DNA from: Opisthocomus hoazin
Lineage: Eukaryota; Chordata; Aves; Opisthocomiformes; Opisthocomidae
Direction: 5' to 3'
DNA length: 64,000 nt
NCBI RefSeq assembly: GCF_030867145.1
Contig: NC_134433.1
Location: forward strand, 14,949,396 to 15,013,395
Part shown: positions 25,776 to 39,100 of the stretch, one piece after another
Numbering within the stretch: the stretch's first letter is position 1
Layout of the letters: each line of letters opens with the position of its first letter
Notes under the pieces: generated by a model
Told to the model about the DNA's origin: nothing
Seen by the model: the letters and a program-made list of their open reading frames with translations, nothing else
Databases searched by the model: none
Program-made: the position numbers and the translations under genes

Positions 25776-28700
25776 TTTATCTCCCATGCAAGGTGCAGTG
25801 GGAGGCAACAGGCCTCCCCTGTCTCTGGCTCAGGGGCGGCTGACCTTCCACCTGGTACTAACAACACGTTTATTAAACTTCAAAACCAGCCTGGGAAGCT
25901 AGGTAGGCTTCTCCGTCTCTTTTTTTGACTACAGATGCATGGAGGATATTTTACATAGATTTGCTATAGGACATCTGTTTAACAGGAAGGCTGCTGGCTG
26001 TGTTGGTAAATGCTGTCTTCCCTGTGAAATCCACTTCTGAACGGGCAAGGGAGGAAATGAAAAAGCAAAAAGCGAAATCCTTTTCTCCAAGTGGTCATGG
26101 AAAAATAATTCTGTGCAGAAGAAAAGTGCATTTTGAGCTCGTGTTTGTCAGCAGGAGGAGCTGAGCTGACAATGAAGATGGCAAGTTTGTAGACACTGTA
26201 AATATCTTTCTTGTGAGTAATGGCTAGGTTTCCTTGTCTCTTTCTGCTTCCTGAGAAAATATTTTGCTGAAAACATATTGTATTAGGATTTTTTTTTGCG
26301 CCTGCCCCTCCTGTCGTCCTCCCTGCTCCCCGGCTGACTGTCCGATGGCTGTGGTGGGAGTGAAGCTGGGCCTGAGTTCATACGGCAGATCTGTTCCCTC
26401 ACCTCTCGGACCTCTGAAGGCTTGCACTCAAGTCAAGGTCTGATGCAAAGCTGGAAAAGGATTGCTTTTTGGATGCATTGTACCACACCATGTGATCTCA
26501 GCTCGGTGTATTTCTAGAGACAGGGAGGACCTGCTGAAGTCTGGTGAGTCCCTCGCTGCTCTTCAACCTTACAGTGAATGGACTCTGCCACGACGGCCGT
26601 TACAGGCAAACCCTAAACCAAAATGCAAACTGCGTCTGAAGGACAGAGTTCTCATAAGCAAAGCTGCACCCAGATGTTGATAAACTCCCAGAATGTTTTG
26701 GTCTTTGCACTCTTGAAAGCAATCAGTTCATACCTCTGGTTTTCTGCAGTCCAAATGCCAGTCTGCCCCTGACTTGATTCAGACTGGCAAAGCCCCTGCT
26801 TGTCTTTTTTGCTTTAAGCTGAAAACGTGCATCTCTAGTGAATTTTAGTTTCCACTGCTGTTTCTGTTTCTATTGTATTCCAGTTTTCAGTCACAGAAGC
26901 TAAGCAGTCTTCAACTCCGGCTCCAGCATATGTGAAATGTATTAGCAAAGTTCTGTGCTAACTGCTCTGTACGTGGGAAAATGCTGCTCTTTCTGTGTCT
27001 TGCTAAATACCTCTGCCTCCCCTCCCTGTCACCCCGTCCCCCCGCCCTTTCCTGTATTATCACAGCTTGACTTTTACTTCTTCAGGAGTTACTGTTGTTT
27101 CCTAGTGTCTTCGCAATATGAGAAGTTTCATGCCAAATGAAACGTAGCCACCATTCTTGAAAATCTACTCCTGAAGCTACCTGTGCAACAGCAAATTACT
27201 TTTCCATAGCTATCTTCACAAAAGAAAACCAAATGTCCCACTTCAAGCCTTCCTGTCTTTTATTGTTTTTTTTTTTAAATTTGATAGCTTTTGCTATAGA
27301 TTTGTATTGATTTACTGCATCAGTGCCAGTCCTGTAACTGTCACGTCCTGCACCAGAACAGAATGTGTCTGCCTGGTTGCAAAAAGGTGCCTCCGACAAA
27401 GAGCAAATTGAACTAGATCATTGACACAGATGCAGATTGTAACATTTCCCTTTTCCTTGTTGGCATAAAATTCAGATTTATTCAGTAAAAATGGTCATAA
27501 TTGTTTATTCAGATGTTGTTAGTGCTAAGGTTTGTGCGGAAGACTGCTGACAGAGGACAAACCCTCTTTTCAGCAGATTTTTTTTTTCTTCCTCCTAGTT
27601 ATGTTTTAATGCATTTCATAGTAAACAAGATCCTCCCTCATTGTAAGGAATTGCTGTAAATGCTGCTCTTTGTCCACGTGGTAAACTGAGGCACTGCCTT
27701 GTGAAGCATTGCCCCTGTGAATCACTATCAATAAATGACAGGAGACCCACATCCTCTGTAGCTTCTTCCAATCCTCCTTAAGAGAGCTGCCTATGAAATG
27801 AGACTCACTTCATGAATTTAGTAATTAATAAGAACGGAGAGGGATTGTGGGCTCTTACACACAGTCCCAGCAGAGACAGGGGGCTTTTTTAGTGCAGAAG
27901 GCGTGTTTCTTGGTGGAGGCAATCTGAGGAGTATTCACGTTGCTGGTCTGTAAAACAGGAGCTCCCAAGCCCACAGGACTTTTGTGTATGATTGATAGTG
28001 CTGTTTACTGTGTTGTTTGTAAGTCTTGAAAGAGCAAAAAAATGTGAGCCTTTCAGAATTCTTCCATTTATTACGTCTCGTAAAACAGCCTGAAAACAAA
28101 GCATCTTTCCTCTTAATTTCTTGCTGCATTCTGTTTGTGGGATGGTGAGGGATATGATGGACATAGCTAGCAAAGAGATGTTCAATAGGTGGATAAGTAG
28201 GCACTGTTTATCCTGGTTAACTAACTAGCCACGTGTTTTTTGCAGAGGTGAAGTTCCTCCGGGTAACTCCGCAGTGCCCTGTCCTTCGTTGTAAGCAATC
28301 CGCCTGTCCTCTCCCTGACGCGCTGGGTGTGTGTGCCAGCTCTGCTGAGCATGGTGCCATACTCACAGCAGTTCTTCTCTGTGCAGCTAATACCCAGGTG
28401 ACTCACGCGAAACAGAATCTCCAGATAACATCCAAAACATCCCAATGTACCGCCAGTCCCTCCCTTCTCTCCCCCCCTCCCCACGCAAACCCAACCCTAA
28501 AAAGTGTGAAGAAAATAAGAGAAAAAAGTTACATTCCTTTTCTGAATGAGTGCTGTGTGGACTCTCCTCCAGCAAGGACAAAAGAAATAAAAACTCCAGG
28601 CAATGAAAATATAGGTTTCTGTTCAACTTTTATATTTCATTTGTGTTTGCTTCTCAAAATCTGTTCAGGTAGCTAAAAATACAGTTAAAGTCTTAATCAT

Positions 28701-30164
28701 TCCTCTAAACTTAAAAAGGTGAATTTGCTTTCCCATGTGGTTTTTTTAAGCTTATATTATTGATTGTGAAACATGAAAATAGTTTTTCACCCTGCCTTTT
28801 CTCCTTTGGTGAGCTGTGGTTAGTCTCACTGCCCTGAAAATGGCCATATAGCTGTAGCATCAACTCATCCCTACAAACATTGCCCTAATGAAAAAAAATA
28901 CAGGTCTGCTAATATGAAATCCTGGCTTGGTGTGGCCAAAATCTAAAATTCGAAAAGAAGCAGTAACATATTATATGGCATTAGCCAAAGGAAACAGTGA
29001 TGTCTCTCTCCAGAGAGAGAACTAGAATAATAGAAGGAAATCCCATTTCCCAATATATTGAGCTTCTGTGTAAGTAAATGGATAAGACCTGAAGAAATGA
29101 GTTCAAATCACAGTCTTCTTGGAAAAACTATGACTCTCAACCATATGTGAATATTTTACAGGAATGTTGTTATACAAAAATAAATCGGGGGGGGGGATTC
29201 ATAGGGAAATCATCATGCTGGAATGTTTAAACTGAAATTTAAAAGCTTCTAAAATGTGATACTTAAAAGAGCCATTTCTTGAGCTGTCCCATTTGCTTGG
29301 GCAAATGAAAACTGTAAAGAATCATCGAAGTCTGACGCTTCAGGCGCAGCCCTCCAAAGAGAGGGAATTTCCACAGATGTGCAGTTGATACGCGCAGTTG
29401 AGCTTCCCTTTTTCTTTTCAGCACATCGTATTGGGCATGGGCATCTCAGAGAAGGATGCTGTACTAGGCTGGATAGGCTTAACAGCATCTTGAAATCCAG
29501 AATCAGTAGATTAGATAAAAAGAACCCAGGATCCTCATCTAAAAACTAACTTCAGATACTCTGAAGGAAGAAGGGGGGGGGAATGGAATAGTGTTACTAC
29601 AGACAAAATTTGTCACACGTCCTTCACTACATAGAGTGACCCCGATGTTGCTCAGTTGTGTGTGAGCATTTTGCCTTTGCTCTGTGTTGTACCTTCATGT
29701 AGGGATAATAAGAATTACTCCACGTGTTACTGTCTTCCTGATATGCAGTGCTGAATGTAAACATACTCCAAGCAACCCCCTTCATAGGCACTTAAGAACA
29801 GATTCCTTCTGTAGCTCCTCTGTGTAGCTGGCAAAGCGTCCTTCCAGTGTTGTGTTAAAACTACAGGCTTGCAGAGAATCCATCCTAATGTTTTCTTCAA
29901 GTGTCTTTTTAAATTGGAATCTTCTTAACTTTATCTTTCAGTTCCTTTGAATTCTTGTAATTTAGTGCAATGGATGTCATTTTATATGAGAGCAGCAACA
30001 AAAGTCCTTGGTTAGTGTCTGGAGGGGGAAAAGGTTAAATTCTGTATTCAGATATGATTCAGGAGTTGGTAGTGAGAAAGAATGCTTGATACAAAAACCC
30101 AACCAAACAACAACAACAAAAAACCCTCCAAAAAGCCCAGAACCTTGAATGAGGTGAGAAGTGT
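25776..30164. other. Intergenic and probable CA4 3' UTR
   Basis: No gene is recognised. The right part should hold the 3' UTR of CA4, which is transcribed leftwards. I found no AATAAA or ATTAAA on the - strand within the first kilobase after the CA4 stop. The first clear one is the TTTATT on the + strand near 28066, so the 3' end of CA4 is unresolved. G homopolymers occur at about 29188-29195 and 29573-29581. Confidence 0.5.
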
Positions 30165-33100
30165 TCACTGGAAAAGAGAACTCAGGATGTACGTGAGTAT
30201 CAGGACCAACATTAAAACCTTTGCAGTGGGCAGGAGGATGCTGGCACTGGACCAGTACACCTTGCGTTCGTTCAGAAGCTGAACAGGCCGGAAATTTTCA
30301 GCCATGTATGTGGAGTTCTGCTCATCAAAGTGAACTGTTGAGAACTGAGAGATCTGCAGACATTGAAGAAAGAATAGATCGTTAAATTCTTTTTCTGGGA
30401 AACACTGGAAATTGTGATACGGTAAATGTGCAGTGCCTTACTCCATGGCATTGTGTTGAACTGCATGGATGCATTAAACCTTGCAGGAAACAACGTGATG
30501 GTGGCTTCTGCCAGAGGTCACCAACTGCTGACTTCGTCTAGCCTTGGAAATCACGGGGACTTCCTTTATGTGTGGGCCAAATGCCTTCTCCAGCTCAGAG
30601 ACCTGGCTACACCAGGCCTCTTGACGCACACAGTCCTGTCCTTGTCCATCATGTCACAGCGACAGAGGAGACTGGGATTTCTTTCCTCTCTTCAAATTTC
30701 TACCTGCTTCAGCAAGAAGCTGGCTCAGAGCAAGCAGATGCTCCCTCTCGTGTACTGTGCTATGCTGACCTGTGCGTGGCTGAGCAATGCTCTGTGGCTG
30801 CATGCATTATGAGTGCTCTGCAGGTAAGGAGCTAAAATACAGGGGCTGGCTCTTGGCCGGGCTGTGCTGGCCAGCAGCATTGCTGAGTCCACTCCAGGAC
30901 ATCTGACTTTTTCAGACGTGTACTCTGCCAGCTGAACAATCTGCATTTTAGAGGCAGTCATGATTCAGTCTCTGTTCCTCTCTATAGGACAAAAATGGGT
31001 TACTTAAAGCTGGTGCTGATAGGCTCAAAGTTTGGATTTTGAAGAATTCTGTTATGGTATCCTGACGCTTACACCAACAGGAGAAAAGCAGTGAGCTCTG
31101 CGGGTGAGCAGATGACAGCAGTGGAAGTGCTGCTGTCAAAGTGCTGAGCCAAGTGCTTACCTGGGGGGTTTTTCTGCTTTCTTTTCACATTGTCATTTCC
31201 CCTTCCTCTCCCTTTCCTGCTATTTTTTGAGATAATTTAATAAGGTCAAAAACCTGGCACTAGGGACTCTGCTTAGGCTAACGTCAAGGAAGTGTGTGTG
31301 TCATTGGGACAAAGCAGTGGAGTAGCTAACGAGCCTTTGCTAAACTGTGAGTGAGCAGGCAGCCAAAGGGGCAGATAACCATAAGCAGACCTTCCAGGCT
31401 ATCCCTCTGCGACTCACCTGGTAAATACTGAGTTCAACTGGCTTCTCAAATACTGTCCAGATGACACCCTCGTAGCAGTCGGGAGTGGTGAGGGAGCCCT
31501 CATACCGATAGAATCTTCCAAGGTCTTCCTCAGGTGGGAGTAGAGAACTCAGCGGCAAAGGCTCCATCTGTGCTGTTTGCCCTAGACAAACCATGTGGAA
31601 ACATTGCTCATAACAAGGGCGGAAAAAATAAAAAATTAATAATTGTTCACATTGTCTTCAAAAGTGGCTGCTCATGGCTGCGCCAAGCCTCATCCCCACG
31701 CACGCTTCCCACGCCAGCTGGGGCAGCCGTGCTGCTCTGCTCGGGAAAGCCCTGCCCACCGGCTGCAGGACCCTGCAGAGCACGAGTTACACACGCCTCT
31801 CGTGTTCACACTCTGCGTGTTTTTCTTCTCACTTGGCTTCCTCCTGCAGAAGCAGAAATACTCATTCTGGTTCTGGAGGGGTTTCTTCACTGCAAATATG
31901 GAGAATTCGATTTTCTCCCACCTGCGATGCTCTGAGTGCTTGCCAAACTAACCTTTATCTTTTGGCTTTGACTTTCAAGTAAGAATCTTTACTGTAATTA
32001 GAACAGGATTGGACCATGAAATACCTGGTGTAGTGTATGTGCTTGAAATAAATATATGTTGTGTTTTAACCAACACAAGTGTCTTACCTTTGTATTTAAT
32101 ATTCTCTAATGCACTTATTAGAGTTGCATAGTTTTTATTTTCTTCTTCGGCCTGAAATGGAAATATTCGATTCCAGATCATGCATTTCTCAACTGGTAGC
32201 TTTATATTAATTGTGAATAAAACAGAAAAGAACTGCAAGGCTGAAAGATAACAGCAAGCAGAATATAGAAAAGGGTGAAGGAACTAAGTGCTGGCACTGA
32301 ATGCCTGCATAAGTTAGGGAGACTTAGGTCTTGGACTGTAACATTAACACAATCGATCTCTCAGACAAATTGCTGGTAGATTTGAGATGGGCGATTAAAA
32401 ATTTGGCTACGTACCTTTACAAAGAATGCTAACACAGCCACACCATCTGCTTTGGTCTTCGCTTCGGTTATATCTGACACATCTTCTCTTATGTGGACAA
32501 TGTGAAGCTGTAACACAACAGTCAAGGCCAGTTATTTGTTCGTTTTCCTCTACAGTTCATTGCTGTTCATGCAGCCCGGCTGCTGCTCTCCACCTGCGCT
32601 GCGGTGAGGCCAGGGCTTCTTGGTTGCTCCCAGGCTGGGGACAGACAGACAGCCTGAGGCGCTTGCCCTGGGGCAGGGACCGTGCAAAGAGCGGACTATA
32701 ACTTGAAACTTCACTCATCGGCAATGGTGTCAGTTCATGTCCCCAGAAGGTGAAGAGCTCTGTGGACTGCTGCAGCCCCCCGTTTTCAGCCTGTGCAGTG
32801 GAACAGGCAGATTTTTATGTCATGGCTCAAAGGTGGGTGGGGGTGCGGGAGGGTGTTCTGTCCATCAATCCATGTGTATCAGCACTGGTGACTTTGTCTT
32901 GCCTTGAAGTGAATATTTTTTTTGGTTGCATAGGTCAATTCGTGGTTGCAGTCCCAGAAATGAATGTATAATCTGAATAAGCAGTGTGAGAGTGTAATCA
33001 GGCTGCACAGACTTTGAGATGTTTCTCCTCCCAACAGGCTATCTAACTCCAGGTTTGCTGTCTGTCCTGTGCCTTTGCAGTGCAAAACCAGTGTGCTTTT

Positions 33101-36100
33101 CTGCCTACTCTGGTCAGCAAGCAACATCTCCTCGGTTCTTTATTTCCACTGCTGAGGTATCATAGGACAACTAACCAATAGTTTTTGTGCAACGGTATCT
33201 TAGAAAGCCAGAATTCTTGAGTAAAAGCCATAATCCACAAACAGTCTCACCTACCTCCATGGCTTGTTTTTCTCCATCTATGCTGTGCTCTGACCCGGGA
33301 AAGTATTGCTGCACACCTTGGACTCCCCAATGCAAATGAAATTCTACTGCCTTGTATTTTCTTCCCAGACCTCCGCCTTCAATTTTAGGGGTTGTGCTTA
33401 ATGTTACTTTAACTGGGGAAAACAAAAAAGTTGTTTAAAAAGAACCCAACAGATCATACATTAATCGTATGTGAGAGTAGAGATGCATGCTCTTGAGGTT
33501 CAAGTTTATCCTATTCTGGCTTGGTTTTTCATATCAAGTGTTCCAGAAGTTCAGCTCTGCAGAAACACAACTCTCACAACATACTAGCTGAGATTAATCT
33601 GAGGTGCAAGGGAGAAATATCATGGCCCACTTGCCAGTAATGCACAACAGCACTTGGGCATCCCTCTGCGGCACAGCACTCGGAGCTTCTGCTCCCATCG
33701 GTACCGAGGATCTGCTCAGTGAAGTCGAATGACTTGTGTAGAGCCTCACTTGCTGCAGAGCTGAGCTACCCGCTACTTCAGTTGAATAAATAATAATAAC
33801 TCCAAAAACTTCATGATACTTGTTTCCCCTTGTCAAACGGAGGAGAAGGACAGAGCACTACTTCAGACTGTTCTGAGGTAAAGGGCTTATAGGCTTTTAT
33901 GGCATCCATTGATGCATCCCTTGGAGTATCACTAGGGAGCTGCATTTTGAAGGGTGCAGGGTAACAGACCTTGATTGCACTCAGGGGATTTGTAGGGGTT
34001 TGTTCACTGCCATTATAACCCCAGCAGTCACAGGCACTTTTACCTTTCAGAAGACCCTATATTCCTTCATTTTTTTCCAGGAGAACACCCTCTGTCAAAG
34101 TATCCTTAGAAGTAAACTTGATCAGAGTTTATGTGGTTTTTAAGCACAATTTTTATCTCCTATTGTCTGCACTGTAACATTTGTTTTAGGCGGGGTTTAA
34201 AGATATTCTGCTTTAATTTAGAGTAGTGTTGCAATTTAAGCCAAAGCATCGAACTCATTATATCTGTTTAACGTGATGCTTCATCTGTTTGTAACAGCAA
34301 AACAAAATTTTCTTAGGAGATACTTTTCTACTTATAAATCACCATCACCTCCTGTGCTCGAGACACTTGGGATATATTTTTAAAATTTACTTGTTAAGAC
34401 CTCTACATTAAGCACAGTACTTTTCTTTCCATGGAAAAGCTGTTTTGACCTGAATTGAAGCCCCAGAGATTTCATTTCTGGTCAGATTTCCAAATGAACT
34501 GTAAGCTTGTGTGAGTCATTTAGTTACTTTGCTTTTTTATCTGTAAATGGATGAGTAACTTCTCTTTGTTGGCTTTGTTTATTTAGATTGCAGGACCTTT
34601 GAGACACTGGCCTTCACTATCAGCACATCATCAAACATAATGATAGTCTAATCTCACGTAGAGCTTCTGATTGCAGCTGTAATTTAAGCAATAATTGTTC
34701 CAGTGTAGTACTCATTGTAGCACAGGAACTGGTTGCCCTCAAAAGGAAGAAATTTTAAAAGCCCAGGTTAAAAACCTAATCCTTTTGCTTGGCTGGGAAA
34801 GACGAGAGTTCTGACCAAGCCTTATCAATATTAATTCTTGTGTAAAAGATATTTCTATGCACAGCGACTGTAATATGGAGATTCTACAATATAATTCCGT
34901 AATGGGAAAGTCATTAACCCATATACTGGTGAAAAGTCAAACGTCTTTGTTTTACGGTCTGTCAAAATACTGACATTTTAAACTAGAATCTCTGGCTGTG
35001 AAAATCTACCCAGCTGTCTGCGTTCCTACCTTTCCATTTTAAGTTAGGAAAATATTTGCCACTTGCAACTTTCCACTTTAGGGATTTGGCAGTTAAAACA
35101 ATCAATCAAAGATTTTAAGAACACCTATAGATAATTTTTTTTTTTTTAAAAAAAGGACACCGTATTTATTTTTAAAGTGGTTTAGCATAATATTGTTGAA
35201 GCATCGTCATTAGTATTGCTTTCAGTGGAGGAAGTGAAACAGTGCTAAATTACTACTCAGTGATTGAATGTTTACTGATTTGCTGCCCACTGGTTCACTG
35301 TTTGCTGGATCAGTAAGCAGCCGATCAAGAAGCTCACATCAGCGTTCTTCCACACGCGCAGGATACAGGCTGAAATCTGAGATTATTTCAGCTCATTATT
35401 TAAAGAACTAGTAAGACACACACACTGCGAGTCCCTGGTTGAATGACTTTCCCAGATTATGTTCATCTTCAGCAGAATTCTTCCTTGTGCAGAAGCAAGG
35501 GTCAGAAAGGACAAACCCAGAAATGAAGGGTATAGGAGCATTCAGCAGAAATGATATACCTCTGCCAAAACTGTTGTCCTAAGGCCCTGTACTCACCCGC
35601 CTCCTAGTCCTAGAGGTTGATGTTTGACTTACAGGTTCCCTAGACATCTCAAGTTCTCTTTCTGCACATGCACAGACCCAATTTCTGCTGAGATGCTCAA
35701 GGAAAACATCCAAAATCTAGATAATTCCCACCAAGTTCCCAGAAAGCCTTGGTTCAGAAGGTGTTCTGCGAGTTTTGCTTCTGAAATACAGGGATGCTGT
35801 CTTATTTTTGGTTCCTTGATTTCAAGGAGCGGTAGTGATATCTAACACCTTGCCCAGGATGTGGAAGAAGTGAATGGGTGGTTCCAAGTGAAGACACAGG
35901 TAAAGCCCATAGTAACTGTAATAAATTGACAGTACTTGCCTGTATGTCCATTATTTTCTATGTCCCACGTTGAAGACTCTTTTACATCATATCCTTCAAA
36001 ATTCAGTGGCTTAAGGCTGTTGTCATAAATGACATTTTTGGTGACAATATTGACAGGTGACTGCTTGTTTCCATGGCAGGTGACGTCTATTAGATACCAT

Positions 36101-39100
36101 TCTCGAGGATCTATTTAGGAAGGAAGGAAGGAATTTCTTTCTGTAGACTGCAAATCCTTGATAAAGCCAAACCACCCAATAATGAATGTTATCTCACTTG
36201 GGAAATTGGAGACATCTTTGAAGGAAAGGTCTCTGGGTATTCAAATTCAATAAAGAAACTTTCTTAGCATGTAATTTTTTGTAGTTTTAAAAATATTAAT
36301 ATGCATCAAAAATGTTCTGTTAAGCTTAACAAGAAAACACGCACGTGCAAATGGCTGTAAAATAGAAAGTGAACTGCCCCTGAGGTTGGCTGAACTACAG
36401 AAACTTGGAAACTAGAATGAAAAATGAAAAAAAGTGTGTGTGGGGGTTGGTGGTGCTGGGAGTGAGAAGCCCTTTCATGTGCAGTCAGTTCCAGGGAGAG
36501 CTGGGTGGGACACAGGGATGAGCAAGAGAGCAGGTGCCCTGGGTGGACACCGCTGGTAAAGCAAAAGTTGCAGCTCTAGGTAGAACACTAGGATTTTTTG
36601 TAACTGTCCTTAAGAATTTAAATAGCTGTCTAAATCCACCTTGCTGGGGTGATTAGCTCTGGAGAACATTTGGAGTTATTTTTATATTTGTGCATTGTCC
36701 TTGGTTGAAACAAAATGCATCATTAGCACAAACACCAGTGTCTTCAAAATACCCTTCTTTAGGTGTCCTGTTTAGCACTCATATTTACATAGAACATGAT
36801 TATGCAGCATTCAATGCTGCATTGTGTGAATTTTTGTATTCTTTGTATCAAGAGGCCCTTTGCAAAACAGGAGAGTCCAAACACTAATGTGACTGGAAAA
36901 ACAAACTGTTTAGCAGTACCTTGACAGTGCGGCTCTTCATACTTCTGTGACTGATAGCACCAGTGGCTGCTAACTGGAAAAAAACAAAAAAGATCAGATA
37001 ACCAAAATTGGATGAATGAAAAGCTGTACAACTTGTCCCCTGAAAAAGCAGATGTGAAATGGATTTGCAGCTTGTGATCTTCAGAGGGTGATAACTGGGC
37101 ACTCAGTTTTTACAACTTCTTGTTTTCGTCTGCCCAGTTTTACCAGACCAATCTGGGTTCTGATATCAAATAACTCAGAAGAGAGCACAAAAATCCTGCC
37201 GTAGGCAGCTCTGTCTCTCTCCAGATCTCCTTCTGGTCTTTAATGAATCAGTTTACATCTGTTAATATTCCCTCCAAAAACTGTGCTAGCAGGAAATAAA
37301 AGAACTCTGGACTGGTTGCAGTTCTAAATAATTTGGTTTTGAAACCTTGGCTTCAGCAACTTCTTGAGGCAAAAGTTCCACATCTGAATATATATAGTGT
37401 TAAAATAAATTTCTTTTTATCAGTTCTGTGTTTGCCGTCCTTTTATATACTTGTAAATTCACTTATGCGAGATGACTTATCTCACTCCGTTCCAGGAATT
37501 ATTTTAAAGATTGGTGCAATAAGGAATTTTAAGAAACGAAGGATCTCCTTTCCTGAAAGGCAGGAAGAATCTTCATTCTAACTCAGCTGCGATCCCACAC
37601 AGAAGGCTGCAAAATTTTTCAACAGAACGTCTTAATCTTACTTTTTCATTGTCAGAAAAAATATGAAATTCAGAGGAAGAGAGCTGATTTGACTTTAGTA
37701 AGTATTGATCTAGTCAGGAAAGTAAGGACTATTCTGTTTATTGCAGCACGCTTCAATGGCTGTTTATGACAGCTGTAAAGTTCAAATGGACTTTAATAGG
37801 AATAGTTCTCTTTGGCTATTTAATTTTAGCCAATAACAATTCGAAACCTCTTACACTCATGGTTAATGATATAGTTTCTGTTTGTCTGTGATTAGTAAAT
37901 TATAGACATTTCAATAAATAGCTAATCAATTTTTAGGGATTATTATGGAGGACTCCTGTCATTAGTTTGCTAATTACCATAATTTGCAGTCTGTTATAAC
38001 GCATCTGCTGGAAGGCTCATAACTGCTTTTAGCACCTTGGTCTTCATATCAGCAGCACAGCAACACCATCCATCTACTCAGTGTTTAGAATAAGTTATAA
38101 ATGGAACCTTGATGTAAGATATGGCTAGCTAGAACAACAGAGGGAGACTCGGATGAGCTTGTGGCAATTAATATAATCTTGAAAAAAATGATACTGTTTT
38201 AGTTCATCTCTCACAAAAATTAAAATCATGCTGAAAATTATAAAAAATATTGACTCACTTGCTAGTTTAGCAAATGTTTAGTAGTATTGAGAAGAAAAGT
38301 AAACACTGCTACACTTGTATCCTAAGAACTGTAGTGATTTCTACATTGCTGTTCCACTAGCATTTTGTAATTATAAAAAAAATGGTGTCAACAAAGTTTT
38401 ATTTTGACACACTTCTAGACATTCACAAACCTTAGCTATAGAACTTGCCATGTCTAAGATCGATTATTGTGTTTTCTCAGGCCTCTGCACACAAGAGAGC
38501 AGCCAGGCCTGCAGCAGCGCTGAGCGATGTCCCGTCCCCGCTGGGAAACAGCAGAACCAGAAGCTGCAAGCACAGAATGTCACCAAGTGCCTTAATTGAT
38601 ATGTTAATCAATACGAGCCTAGCAAACACGAGGTAAGCCAAGCTTCACAGCTCTTGATGATGTTTCATACGTGTTAGTGTGTGCATGGATGAAGGACTGC
38701 AGACATATTTTTGGCAGCCGCTCTAGCCCGGTGGTCAGTGTATTCTTTAGCAACCGCTGCACACTGGGATTGGGAGTGGTCTGTTTTTGCAGGCTATATG
38801 TGCATGAACCTTTGGGAGGAAAAGTGCTGCACTGCAGAAATGGCCTGGACACAAATGTTTGAAGGTGGTAGCACCTACGTGGCATGAGAGGACAGTTACG
38901 TGCAAAGATTTGGTCTCAAACTTTCGGATGTGAGTTAGACCAGAGAGGAAAATTGTTGAGTGAGAAATCAAGGTCGGCTGAGGTATTCTGGTCTGTTTAC
39001 TGTAAATTCTTGGAACAAGGTCTGCTGTTCTGGGTTCGTAGAGTGCCTTGCACAATAGGAGCGTGAGCATGACTTAGACATCAAAGCATTACTCTAATGC

